This document shows, piece after piece, positions 16,804 through 24,910 of a DNA stretch of 28,605 nucleotides. The stretch covers positions 1 to 28,605 of the forward strand of contig NZ_MUYU01000031.1 of NCBI RefSeq assembly GCF_002014825.1, given 5' to 3'. Below the pieces are notes generated by a model, which saw only the letters and a program-made list of their open reading frames with translations, was not told the DNA's origin and ran no database searches. The stretch comes from Moraxella pluranimalium. Lineage in GTDB: Bacteria > Pseudomonadota > Gammaproteobacteria > Pseudomonadales > Moraxellaceae. Made by a program: the position numbers and the translations under genes. Position 1 is the stretch's first letter. Each line of letters opens with the position of its first letter.

Positions 16804-18159
16804 ATGATGCCTGTTGCCCCGCCATTGTATTATAAAGTCGCCATCAGCTTACTTGCGCCCATCTATCGAATGATGGTCAAGAAAAAATCCCGCCACAGAC
16901 CGACCTTGACTCGTGAGCTGGGTGAGCGGTTTGGTGAGCAGTATCTGCCTGCACCAAAGGCGGATAAGGGGGTGATTTGGTGTCATGCTGTTTCATTAGG
17001 TGAGCTAAATACCGCTTATCCATTATTAAAAAAACTGCTCGATGCTGGTTTTGGCTTATGGATTAGCAGTACCACGCAGACGGGCTTTGAGCGAGCGAGT
17101 CGATTATTCGTTGATGAGATTGAGCAATCACGGGTGTCGCATAGCTTTGTACCTGTGGATAGCCCTGTGGCGATACAGCGATTCTTGGCTCATGTACAGC
17201 CTGTGATGACGCTGTTTATCGAGACCGAACTGTGGGCGAATACTTTATATGAACTAAAAAAACAACACATCCCTGCACTGATGGTCAATGCTCGACTAAC
17301 GGACAAATCTTATCAAGGCTATGCCAAAATCACTAAGGTCAGCCGTAGTATGATGGCAAATTTGGATAAAATCATTGCCCAAGATAGCGACTCTGCCAAG
17401 CGGTTTTTGGCACTTGGGGCGAATAATGCGCAGGTTGTGGTGGTTGATTCGCTCAAATGGGTCAGCCAAAGCGGTCTAACCCCTGCCAATCAACAGCTTG
17501 CCAAGACAATGGCGGATGTGATTCATACTGCGGGCAGGCGAGCGGTGTGGACGATGGCAAGCACCCACGATGGCGAAGAGTTGCTGGCACTCAGTGCACA
17601 TCGTCAGCTGATTGATAAACTACAAAGCCTGTCCAATCAACAGGCTAACCCGTTATTAATCCTAGTGCCACGCCATCCCGAACGCTTTGATGCGGTGTAT
17701 CAGCTGTGCTGTGAAATGGGGCTTGTGACTGCTAGACGCTCGGCAAATGATGTTATTACAGCCGAGACGCAGGTGTATCTGGCGGACACGATGGGCGAGC
17801 TGATGGCATGGTATCAGCTGTGTGATGTGGCGGTGGTGGGCGGCTCATTTGTGCCTGTAGGTGGGCATAATCCGATTGAGCCGGCAAGTCTTGGCAAGCC
17901 GATTATCATGGGTAGCTATGATGATAATTGTCATCTATTGACCAAAGAGCTGCGCAAAGCGGGTGCGCTGGCGCAATTGGACGCCACAGATGCACAAGTA
18001 GCAGATAAGCTTATCGAAGCGTTGGTGCAGACCTATGTCTATCACTGGAGTGGTGAGCAGGGCGAACGACTTGTCAAAGCCAAGCAATCAGCACTGACGC
18101 ATCAGTTTGATGAGATTATGAGTGTGCTACATCATACAGAGGATGGGCATGGATTATGA
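16804..18159 (+). CDS. waaA: 3-deoxy-D-manno-octulosonic acid (Kdo) transferase
   Basis: WaaA adds Kdo from CMP-Kdo to lipid IVA on the inner face of the inner membrane, the first step of LPS or LOS core assembly. The 451-residue protein has the GT30 features: an N-terminal membrane-associated helix, HAVSLGELNT with the likely catalytic base E67, FIETELWAN, WTMASTHDGEE, LVPRHPERF, DTMGEL, and GGSFVPVGGHNPIEPASLGK, the CMP-Kdo binding loop. The segment usually written GN(L/I)KFD is VDSLKW here. Its length is slightly above the E. coli protein (425). The stop overlaps the rsmE start (ATGA). Confidence 0.95.
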   Translation: MMPVAPPLYYKVAISLLAPIYRMMVKKKSRHRPTLTRELGERFGEQYLPAPKADKGVIWCHAVSLGELNTAYPLLKKLLDAGFGLWISSTTQTGFERASRLFVDEIEQSRVSHSFVPVDSPVAIQRFLAHVQPVMTLFIETELWANTLYELKKQHIPALMVNARLTDKSYQGYAKITKVSRSMMANLDKIIAQDSDSAKRFLALGANNAQVVVVDSLKWVSQSGLTPANQQLAKTMADVIHTAGRRAVWTMASTHDGEELLALSAHRQLIDKLQSLSNQQANPLLILVPRHPERFDAVYQLCCEMGLVTARRSANDVITAETQVYLADTMGELMAWYQLCDVAVVGGSFVPVGGHNPIEPASLGKPIIMGSYDDNCHLLTKELRKAGALAQLDATDAQVADKLIEALVQTYVYHWSGEQGERLVKAKQSALTHQFDEIMSVLHHTEDGHGL

Positions 18160-18869
18160 ATATTATCTTATTAAACCCAAGCGACATCACAGGAGAGACG
18201 GCACGCATCGATGACAAGGCGACCATCACGCATATCCGCACAGTGCTCGGTGCAGGTGTGGGCGATACCCTAAAGGTCGGCTGTCGTCATGGGCTTATCG
18301 GTACAGCTATCATCACGCAGATGGGTGATGATGGTATTCGTCTAGGTATGCTTAGCCTTGATAAATCACCACCGCCGAAGCTGAATCTCACTGTCATATT
18401 GGCACTGCCCCGTCCAAAGGTGCTACGCCGCCTTGTGATGGATATGACAGCAATGGGGGTAAATCGCATTGTACTTATCAACAGCTATCGCACGGACAAA
18501 TCTTATTGGGGCTCGCCATTATTAAATAAAATCGATGAATACATCACCGAAGGGCTACAGCAGGGTATTGATACCGTGCCACCGCAGATTGTGATGGCAA
18601 AGCGGTTCAAGCCCTTTGTCCAAGATGAGCTACCTGCCATCATCGGCGATGGTAAGGCACTCGTGGCGCATCCGTATGCGGATATCAGCTTTGGCAGGGC
18701 GGTGCAAGATGGCTTGCCAAGCGTGCTTATCGTCGGTGCTGAAGGGGGGTTTATCCCTTATGAGATTGAGCTATTGGGCAGTGTCGGGGTGCAGGCGGTG
18801 AGTTTGGGCAGTCGCATTTTACGCACTGAATCAGCGGTCAATGCGCTACTGGGTCGATGGCTAAATTGA
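18156..18869 (+). CDS. rsmE: 16S rRNA (uracil-1498-N3)-methyltransferase
   Basis: RsmE methylates U1498 in helix 44 of 16S rRNA using S-adenosylmethionine. The 237-residue SPOUT-family protein has an N-terminal PUA-like RNA-binding part (about 1-70). The knotted C-terminal domain carries LALPRPKVLRRLVMDMTAMG, IVGAEGGFIPYEIE (canonically GPEGGF; the Pro is Ala here) and LGSRILRTESAVNALLGRW. Its ATG overlaps the waaA stop, so translation is probably coupled. It converges with the EamA gene. Confidence 0.95.
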   Translation: MNIILLNPSDITGETARIDDKATITHIRTVLGAGVGDTLKVGCRHGLIGTAIITQMGDDGIRLGMLSLDKSPPPKLNLTVILALPRPKVLRRLVMDMTAMGVNRIVLINSYRTDKSYWGSPLLNKIDEYITEGLQQGIDTVPPQIVMAKRFKPFVQDELPAIIGDGKALVAHPYADISFGRAVQDGLPSVLIVGAEGGFIPYEIELLGSVGVQAVSLGSRILRTESAVNALLGRWLN

Positions 18870-18894
18870 TTTGGCTGATAAGATGGCAAATTGT

Positions 18895-18910
18895 CAGCTT
18901 GAGAAAGCTG
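18895..18910. other. Hairpin between convergent rsmE and the EamA gene
   Basis: CAGCTT-GAGA-AAGCTG has a 6-bp stem and a GNRA-type loop. No T run follows on either strand, so it is at best a weak terminator. Confidence 0.3.
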
Positions 18911-18951
18911 TAAAGCTATCAACGGCGTATTAATCTTGGGGTATCACTTCA

Positions 18952-19848
18952 TCAGCGGCGAATCAGGGCATTTGCCAAAGTCGCCCCAATAATTAGTGCC
19001 ACACCAATCATCTGTAAGGGTAGTAGTGGCTGACCAAGTAGCGCAATCGCCAAGATAATCGCCGTCAATGGCTCAATGATGGTAAAGACCGATGCGGTCG
19101 TGGCAGGCAGTTTGTTTAGCGCAGTCATATACAGAAAAAACGGCGCAATCGTACCAACCAGACTAAGCCCAATTACATAAGCCCATGCCTGCATCGGCAG
19201 AGTAGATACCGTCTGATAAGTGGCAAAGGTCTGGGGTAAAAATAGCAGGGCAATCGCACTAAATGCCACCGAGCTAAAAAACACCATCTGTGTCGAGTGA
19301 TTAAACGACATCGCTTTTTTGCCCAAAATGCCGTACAGCGAATAGCATAGCCCTGATAACAGACCGACCGCCACGCCCATATTTAGGCTAAATGTATCAC
19401 CTGCCATCAAGCACGCCACACCGATGACGGCAACGATGGCAAGTAAGGCGGATTTGAGTGAGATTTGCTCGCCTAGGATAAGCTTGGCAAGCACAAGGCT
19501 GAACACAGGCGCAGTATAAAGTAGCGCCACTGCCATGCTGACACCTACCTGACTGACCGCGTAAAAATAACACAAAGTCATACCAAGCACACCGATGAGC
19601 GACTGCACGATTAGGCTTAGCCATTCTTTGGCACGCATGGTCAAAAAAGTGCGATACAAGCTTGGCAATAGCACAAGTACCATCATACCAGCGGTGACGA
19701 TACGCAAGGTGGTGATGGCAAAGCTGTCCAGCCCAAGCCTGCCAAGCTGTGTCGAAAAAATCCCCAAAGTTCCCCAACAAATCCCTGCCATGATGACTTG
19801 TAGCGAGCCGATGAGTAGCGTGCGGTTTGGGGTGGTGGTTGTATGCAT
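18952..19848 (-). CDS. EamA/DMT family inner-membrane transporter
   Basis: The 298-residue protein has two EamA repeats, each with about five membrane helices. It begins at residue 14 (VIMAGICWGTLGIFSTQLGR) with a second repeat from about residue 157 (VAVGLLSGLCYSLYGILGKK). FTIIEPLTAIILAIALLGQ near the end is the usual drug/metabolite transporter signature. Members export amino acids, metabolites or drugs; the substrate cannot be told. It follows the ape1 terminator on the same strand, so it is probably a separate unit, with any promoter lying in the 3' end of ape1 or the short gap. Confidence 0.9.
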   Translation of the reverse strand: MHTTTTPNRTLLIGSLQVIMAGICWGTLGIFSTQLGRLGLDSFAITTLRIVTAGMMVLVLLPSLYRTFLTMRAKEWLSLIVQSLIGVLGMTLCYFYAVSQVGVSMAVALLYTAPVFSLVLAKLILGEQISLKSALLAIVAVIGVACLMAGDTFSLNMGVAVGLLSGLCYSLYGILGKKAMSFNHSTQMVFFSSVAFSAIALLFLPQTFATYQTVSTLPMQAWAYVIGLSLVGTIAPFFLYMTALNKLPATTASVFTIIEPLTAIILAIALLGQPLLPLQMIGVALIIGATLANALIRR

Positions 19849-19868
19849 GACTTGGTTAATTATTCATC

Positions 19869-19900
19869 AAAAAAGGGAAGTTAGCATAGCATAACTTCCC
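19869..19900 (-). terminator. Rho-independent terminator of the patA-patB-ape1 operon
   Basis: On the minus strand GGGAAGTTA pairs with TAACTTCCC (9 bp, 8-base loop) and is followed by six T (19874-19869). Confidence 0.9.
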
Positions 19901-19929
19901 GATATTACCAAGTCTTTATCAATCACGCA

Positions 19930-21174
19930 TCAGCGGATAATACGAATGCTTGACTGGTCGTTAAGCGTGCCATTGACAGTTGGGTAATGACTGCTTGGCT
20001 GATAAAAACTACTTGGCTGATAGCCTGCGCCTGACGATAGTGAGATGATATCATCTGCCATCAGATTGCCCAGCTGTGTATAGCCTGAATGGGTGAAATG
20101 TACACCGTCTTTTGATGCTTTACCACTATTAATCCAGCCTTTCATCGAGCAGCTACCACCCATTGCGCCTTGCCAATCCCAAAACAGGGTTTGTAGGCTT
20201 TGGGCGGTTTGGCGTTGTACTTCTTGGATGTCACTGAGCTTACTTGGGCGTGTGCCACATGAGCCAGCTGTGTTTTTGAGCGCTTCAGGGGATGAGACAA
20301 TCATGATGGCGCTACTTGGCGATGCTTTGCGAATTTGGGCGATACGTTCTGTCAGTACTTGGCGTACACGCTCAGGCTCGACGCTGTTGTAGGCTTCGTT
20401 CGTGCCGTAGGCTAGGATGATGAGATTGGGTGCGACGGTGGCGAGCTCATTTTGCCATGCTGCTGTATTCCAGCGACTCCAGTGTGATAGCTCAGCACCA
20501 TTAATCCCGAGCGATGATACGGTTACACCTGTGCCATTAGCATTAAACGCCCACCAGCCACCGATGGCTGTATCATTCATAGTGCCATTGGCGGTGATGG
20601 TGAATGGTAGCTTGGCATGGATTTTGGCAGTTTGCCAAGTGCCGTTTTTGATGGGTGCTTCGAGTGTGAAGCGATTGCCATCGGCATCAACGCCGCTAAG
20701 CGCACCATCATACGCACCTTGTTTGATGCTGACGATGATGTTTTGGGTAGGTTCATTGCGTTTGGATTTGATGGTGAGTGTGCTACCTGCGCCATTTGGC
20801 TTGGCAATCAGACCGCCTAGTGTATAATCTTCGCTCGTGGTGCGACGGCTAGACACAGGCGTCCATTGATAATTGTCATAGCCAAATCGTGCCATGCGTT
20901 GACCGCTAAAATACATTGGCATCGCCCAGCCCATACCGCCGTTGCCATAGTGCGATTGTAGGCTTGAGCGTAGGGCGTCGGTCATGCTGTCGCCAGCGGT
21001 GTGCGAATCGCCAAGCTGTACGATATGCACCTGTTGATTGTTCAGTGCTTGTACCAATTTGTCTGTATTTGGCTCGCCATAATTGGTCAGATAAGTCGCT
21101 TGAGCGTCAAGGCATAGAGCGGACACGAGCGTGGATAAGGCAAGTTGTTTTTTCATGACAGTTACCATTAACAT
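19930..21174 (-). CDS. ape1: SGNH-fold peptidoglycan O-acetylesterase (Ape1/PacC-like)
   Basis: By its resemblance to Neisseria Ape1, it should remove O-acetyl groups from MurNAc in the periplasm so that lytic transglycosylases can act. The 414-residue ORF has a signal peptide (MKKQLALSTLVSALCLDAQA). Block I is QLGDSHTAGDS (S57) and a block-III-like YGTNEAYN follows later. The catalytic D356-x-x-H359 is in DGVHFTHSG. An inserted beta-sandwich-like segment (about 100-200) sits between the blocks, as in Ape1. The start may be 21174, six bases after patB, or the ATG at 21156, which gives a canonical MKKQ signal start. A Ser/Tyr/Pro-rich tail of about 40 residues is extra. Confidence 0.85.
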   Translation of the reverse strand: MLMVTVMKKQLALSTLVSALCLDAQATYLTNYGEPNTDKLVQALNNQQVHIVQLGDSHTAGDSMTDALRSSLQSHYGNGGMGWAMPMYFSGQRMARFGYDNYQWTPVSSRRTTSEDYTLGGLIAKPNGAGSTLTIKSKRNEPTQNIIVSIKQGAYDGALSGVDADGNRFTLEAPIKNGTWQTAKIHAKLPFTITANGTMNDTAIGGWWAFNANGTGVTVSSLGINGAELSHWSRWNTAAWQNELATVAPNLIILAYGTNEAYNSVEPERVRQVLTERIAQIRKASPSSAIMIVSSPEALKNTAGSCGTRPSKLSDIQEVQRQTAQSLQTLFWDWQGAMGGSCSMKGWINSGKASKDGVHFTHSGYTQLGNLMADDIISLSSGAGYQPSSFYQPSSHYPTVNGTLNDQSSIRIIR

Positions 21175-21180
21175 GAGCTC

Positions 21181-22281
21181 TTATGGCGAGATGGTGAGTT
21201 GTTGTTGAAGGGCTTCGGCAATCAATTTTTGTCCTTTGACGCTAAAATGAATGCCATCGGAGCTACGCATTTTAATGGTTTCGCCATCTTTGACAAGATA
21301 GTCATTATATACGTTATCACTAGTGCCAAATAATTCCCTAGAATCCATGACGAGTACATTGTGTTGTTTGAGCTCTTCTTGCATGACTTTATTTAGATAA
21401 ATCATCTGCTCATTGAGCTGTTGTTTTTTCATGTTTGGCGGTGTAATCCAAATCACTTTGACGCCACGACTGTGTGCACTTTGGATGATACTTGCCATGC
21501 GAGCACGATACGACGCTTCCCACTCAGGTGTCTGGAATTTGAGTCGGGCTTTGGTTTGTAAATCAGGCATATCCCACGGGTCATTTGGGCCCAAAAATAC
21601 CGCCAAGATTTTGATATTGGCATTGCTTACTAGCGTCTCTTCGATGGTTTTTGGCCAGTCAAAGAAACTTGGATAAGCCAGCCCCGTGCTTTGTTTGCTT
21701 AGGTTTACTGATTTGATATTGTAATTTTTTTGTAGATATTGCTGAACGTGTGGCGCAACCCCTTGCATCATTGAGTCGCCAGCAAAGAAAATCTCATCGC
21801 CAGCTCGAAGTACGTATTGGTTCGCTAGCTCTTTTTGGCGATTTTCTTCGGCAAGCTGTGCTTGTTTGGCAGCTTCTAGTTCAGCTTTGATTGCCATTTG
21901 CACCTTGTATTCAGGCGTGTAGGCATGTTGCTCATTAAAATTGGTGGCAATTTGCTGATTATAGGCGACGATTTGGTCGGTAAATTGTCCGTGTGCCGCG
22001 TACAACGCATTGCCAATATCGCCACCTTTTGCCCATAGGCTATATTGGCTTAGGGGTGCAATTGGGCTTTCGCGGTGATAAGTTTGCAAAAAATACGCAT
22101 TCACCGAATTTTGCATAATCCAAATGCTCAGCACGGCAAATAAGCACAGCACAAACAGCAAATAACTGATGGTTGAGCTATGGTCATAAGGCGGTTCAAT
22201 CTCGCCAAGCTTGATGTGTTTTGGCTCAGGATATTGGCGGTCGCTCACGGGTTTTTGGGTAGATGGCTTAGAAGTTTGCAT
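21181..22281 (-). CDS. patB: Peptidoglycan O-acetyltransferase PatB-like SGNH protein
   Basis: PatB takes acetyl delivered across the membrane by PatA and attaches it to the C6 hydroxyl of MurNAc. The ATG at 22281 has AGGA seven bases upstream and is preferred to 22311; it gives 366 residues. One membrane helix lies at about 40-56 (YLLFVLCLFAVLSIWIM), leaving the C-terminal domain in the periplasm. A charged Ala/Glu/Lys helix (about 125-155) leads to the SGNH domain: FFAGDSMMQG (S170), FLGPNDPWD, and D342-x-x-H345 in SDGIHFSVKG. It overlaps patA by 14 bases. DUF459-type SGNH proteins share these motifs; the MBOAT partner next door supports the PatB role. Confidence 0.82.
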   Translation of the reverse strand: MQTSKPSTQKPVSDRQYPEPKHIKLGEIEPPYDHSSTISYLLFVLCLFAVLSIWIMQNSVNAYFLQTYHRESPIAPLSQYSLWAKGGDIGNALYAAHGQFTDQIVAYNQQIATNFNEQHAYTPEYKVQMAIKAELEAAKQAQLAEENRQKELANQYVLRAGDEIFFAGDSMMQGVAPHVQQYLQKNYNIKSVNLSKQSTGLAYPSFFDWPKTIEETLVSNANIKILAVFLGPNDPWDMPDLQTKARLKFQTPEWEASYRARMASIIQSAHSRGVKVIWITPPNMKKQQLNEQMIYLNKVMQEELKQHNVLVMDSRELFGTSDNVYNDYLVKDGETIKMRSSDGIHFSVKGQKLIAEALQQQLTISP

Positions 22282-23767
22282 AAATAAATCCTGGAATGCC
22301 TGATGGTGCAAAAATAATCACGGTCATAAGTAGCACAAAAATCACAGGAATGAGCACGATTTTTGGGATACGAGCGCCAATCTTGACGATGCTTGGTGTG
22401 GCTTTGGTATAAAGCGGGTACAGTAGCCACGCCACCAAAAAGATAGATAGCATATAAATCGGATTGTCATTCCAGCCGACATTGGTGTGATTGTGCGCTA
22501 ATGCACTAAAAATCCCCATCGCTTCTGCCCAAGTGGTCGCCCGAAAAAAGACAAAGCAAAGGCTAACAAAGGTGACAGTCACAAAAATACCAATCACTTT
22601 GCCAAGCCAGCTGTGATTATACAGGGCATTGCGAGATGATTTGGCATCCATGCCGAGATAATTTTGGCACAGCTTATCGGTGCAGTTAAGCCAAATAATG
22701 GCAAGTCCGTGCAAAATCCCCCAAAGCAAAAAGTTCAAGCTTGAGCCATGCCAAATGCCTGATAAACCCATCGCAATGAGTAAGTTCAGCTGTGTTTTGG
22801 CAAAGCCATTGCGACTACCGCCTAGTGGAATGTAGATATAATCACGAATCCAAGTCGATAAGCTAATATGCCATCTGTCCCAAAAGGCACGGATATTATG
22901 AGCAATCAGCGGTGCTTTGAAGTTCACCGGCAGGCGAAAACCAAGTAGCAGACCAAACGCCACCATCATCTCACTATAGCCCGAGAAATCTAAAAACAGC
23001 TGTAAGGTATAAGCATAAATCGCCACCAGTACTTCTAGGCTGTGGTACTGCATCGGATTGGTAAAAATTGGATTCACCCAATTATCCGCAAGCCAACCTG
23101 CCAGCCACCATTTTTTGATTAATGCCAATAAAATCAAGCACAAAGCGATGGTGGGAAATAGGATGCGTCGTGGCGACTGCGTGCGGATTTGGGCGCTCAT
23201 ACCGCATGGTTTGCCTTCGATGTCGGTCAGACCTGATGCGCTTTTGGCACGGGTAATCGGGCCTGCGCTGATGGTCGCAAAGAATGAAAAATGCGCCACA
23301 AGCTGTGCAAAGCTAAATTCGGGCACGGCATCTTCGTCATAATATCGGCTGACCATGTAGCTGATTGCCTGAAACGAGTAATACGAGATACCCAGTGGAA
23401 AAATCACATTCGCCATCAGACCTGAAGTGTCCAGTTGCATCGCTTGCATGGCAAATTTGACCGACTCACGGAAAAAATCATAGTACTTAAATAGGCTAAG
23501 CTGAAGTAGCGTGATGACAATGCCTGTGATGAGCCAAGTTTTCTTTTTATCCGTACTGCGTGTGATGGCTTGACTGATAAAATACACCAACACGGTATAA
23601 CCAAACAGCACGCTGATGGCGACAATGCCCGCCATCAAATAAATCACCAAATAGCTGATGATAATCAGTAGGATGTTTTGCCAGTGTGGTTTTTGGCGAA
23701 ACGCCCAATACACCGCCAAAAATGCGATGAATAATAAGGCAAATTCAATGGATAAAAAAGAAAACAT
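22268..23767 (-). CDS. patA: MBOAT family peptidoglycan O-acetyltransferase PatA
   Basis: This 499-residue inner-membrane protein belongs to the membrane-bound O-acyltransferase family (AlgI/DltB/PatA). It would move acetyl groups from the cytoplasm to the periplasmic partner PatB. It has ten or more hydrophobic helices. The family signature is complete: FWDRWHISLSTWIRDYIYIP (H300) and the invariant GIWHGSSLNFLLWG (H340). FPLGISYYSFQAISY near residue 120 is also typical. Alginate acetylation (AlgI) is the main alternative, but no algJ, algF or other alginate genes are present, while an Ape1-like esterase is. It heads a three-gene operon with a good promoter and a clear terminator. Confidence 0.87.
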   Translation of the reverse strand: MFSFLSIEFALLFIAFLAVYWAFRQKPHWQNILLIIISYLVIYLMAGIVAISVLFGYTVLVYFISQAITRSTDKKKTWLITGIVITLLQLSLFKYYDFFRESVKFAMQAMQLDTSGLMANVIFPLGISYYSFQAISYMVSRYYDEDAVPEFSFAQLVAHFSFFATISAGPITRAKSASGLTDIEGKPCGMSAQIRTQSPRRILFPTIALCLILLALIKKWWLAGWLADNWVNPIFTNPMQYHSLEVLVAIYAYTLQLFLDFSGYSEMMVAFGLLLGFRLPVNFKAPLIAHNIRAFWDRWHISLSTWIRDYIYIPLGGSRNGFAKTQLNLLIAMGLSGIWHGSSLNFLLWGILHGLAIIWLNCTDKLCQNYLGMDAKSSRNALYNHSWLGKVIGIFVTVTFVSLCFVFFRATTWAEAMGIFSALAHNHTNVGWNDNPIYMLSIFLVAWLLYPLYTKATPSIVKIGARIPKIVLIPVIFVLLMTVIIFAPSGIPGFIYANF

Positions 23768-23813
23768 ACGCAGATGCTCGATGAATGACTAATTTAAACA
23801 CTTAAATACCTAA

Positions 23814-23842
23814 ATTGTATCATAAGGTTATATTTTTGTTAA
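23814..23842 (-). promoter_or_regulatory. Promoter of the patA-patB-ape1 operon
   Basis: Minus strand: TTAACA (23842-23837), 17 bases, then TACAAT (23819-23814) with a TGA extension. The leader is about 40 bases. This is the best-formed promoter in the window. Confidence 0.65.
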
Positions 23843-23885
23843 TATTTAATATTTAAAAATGTCTTATACATTTGTTTTTTTGTAT

Positions 23886-23917
23886 AAAAAATCACCCAAT
23901 CATGGATGCTGATTGGG
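23886..23917 (-). terminator. Rho-independent terminator of cmoM
   Basis: CCCAATCA (minus strand, from 23917) pairs with TGATTGGG across 7 bases, followed by TGATTTTTT. Confidence 0.85.
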
Positions 23918-23951
23918 CGATGGATGGGCAAAGAATGGGTGATTTTTTTGG

Positions 23952-24749
23952 CTACTGTTGAGTTTGTTTTTGGCTAATGATATGCAAATAGCGACCCATC
24001 AGACGAAACGGCATCTGCCTTGCGTAGCGTAGCTCCATTGCGACGATGTCATCGGGGTTGTTTAGCCCGCCACGCTTTAGCGGTGCATAATCTGAAAACA
24101 CCCGAATCCCAGAACGGATGGTGATGGTATAGCCATGATGTGTCAGCCAAGATTCGACCACTTCGGGGGCAACAGGGTGATTGGGCGTCAGACTCTTATC
24201 ATCGGCAGGGCGGGGCGTGCCCAGCTGATAAAAATTCCCCATCACAAGATTGCGATAAATCAGGCTAGCTGGATTATAAAAGCACAATGACAGCACGCCA
24301 TGATCCACCAAATACCGATCAAAAAACGCCATAATCGCTTCAGGCTCGCCCAGCCACTCAAGCACCGCATGGCATAAAATCACATCAAATTTTTCATCGC
24401 CAAGATGCTCGGGCAGCTCTTGATAAGGACAAGCAATAAAACGCAGATGATCAGGGTTGATAGCCATCTGCATCGCACTGTCTTTGGCTTTATCAAGCAT
24501 ATTGACCGAGATGTCATTGATGGTGACATGATGATTTTTGGCAAGCTCAAGGCTAATCTGCGCAAGTCCTGCACCGACATCCAGCACCCGCAGTGGCCTG
24601 CCAAGCGTTTGGCTAAGCTCACCGATGGCATCTGTGATATCCTGCGTGAGTACCGCCAAGCGGATACGACCTTTGAGTCCGCCATAGACTTTTTTGGCGA
24701 AGTGGTCAGCAATGGGGTCAAAATTTCGGTCAGTGGCAGATGTCGTCAT
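23952..24749 (-). CDS. cmoM: tRNA 5-carboxymethoxyuridine methyltransferase
   Basis: CmoM (formerly SmtA) methylates cmo5U34 to mcmo5U34 in tRNAs that read four-codon boxes. The 265-residue protein starts with the family hallmark DRNFDPIADHFAKKVYGGLK and has the class I SAM-binding motif VLDVGAGLAQISLELA (about residues 55-70). INDISVNMLDKAK provides the acidic end of beta 2, and FDVILCHAVLEWLGEP the post-II motif. The C-terminal region LGTPRPADDKSLTPNHPV also fits. It starts at the ATG at 24749. An extended -10 (TGATACACT on the minus strand, 24787-24779) is a plausible promoter. It has its own terminator and is not cotranscribed with patA. Confidence 0.9.
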   Translation of the reverse strand: MTTSATDRNFDPIADHFAKKVYGGLKGRIRLAVLTQDITDAIGELSQTLGRPLRVLDVGAGLAQISLELAKNHHVTINDISVNMLDKAKDSAMQMAINPDHLRFIACPYQELPEHLGDEKFDVILCHAVLEWLGEPEAIMAFFDRYLVDHGVLSLCFYNPASLIYRNLVMGNFYQLGTPRPADDKSLTPNHPVAPEVVESWLTHHGYTITIRSGIRVFSDYAPLKRGGLNNPDDIVAMELRYARQMPFRLMGRYLHIISQKQTQQ

Positions 24750-24822
24750 GTTAATGTTTTGTAAAAATTAAACGGATAAGTGTATCAAAACTTGGCAAAG
24801 GGGTGCGATTTTATCCAACTAT

Positions 24823-24831
24823 TGCTATAAT
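24823..24831 (+). promoter_or_regulatory. Extended -10 for the unknown lipoprotein gene
   Basis: TGCTATAAT, the same nine bases as ahead of the DUF3465 gene, lies 80 bases before the ATG at 24911. Confidence 0.55.
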
Positions 24832-24910
24832 GCAGTGATTTTGCCAACTTGTCATTATTATAACACAGGCAAGTGGCTTTTATTGATTGATCATCACAAA
24901 GAGCAAGGTT

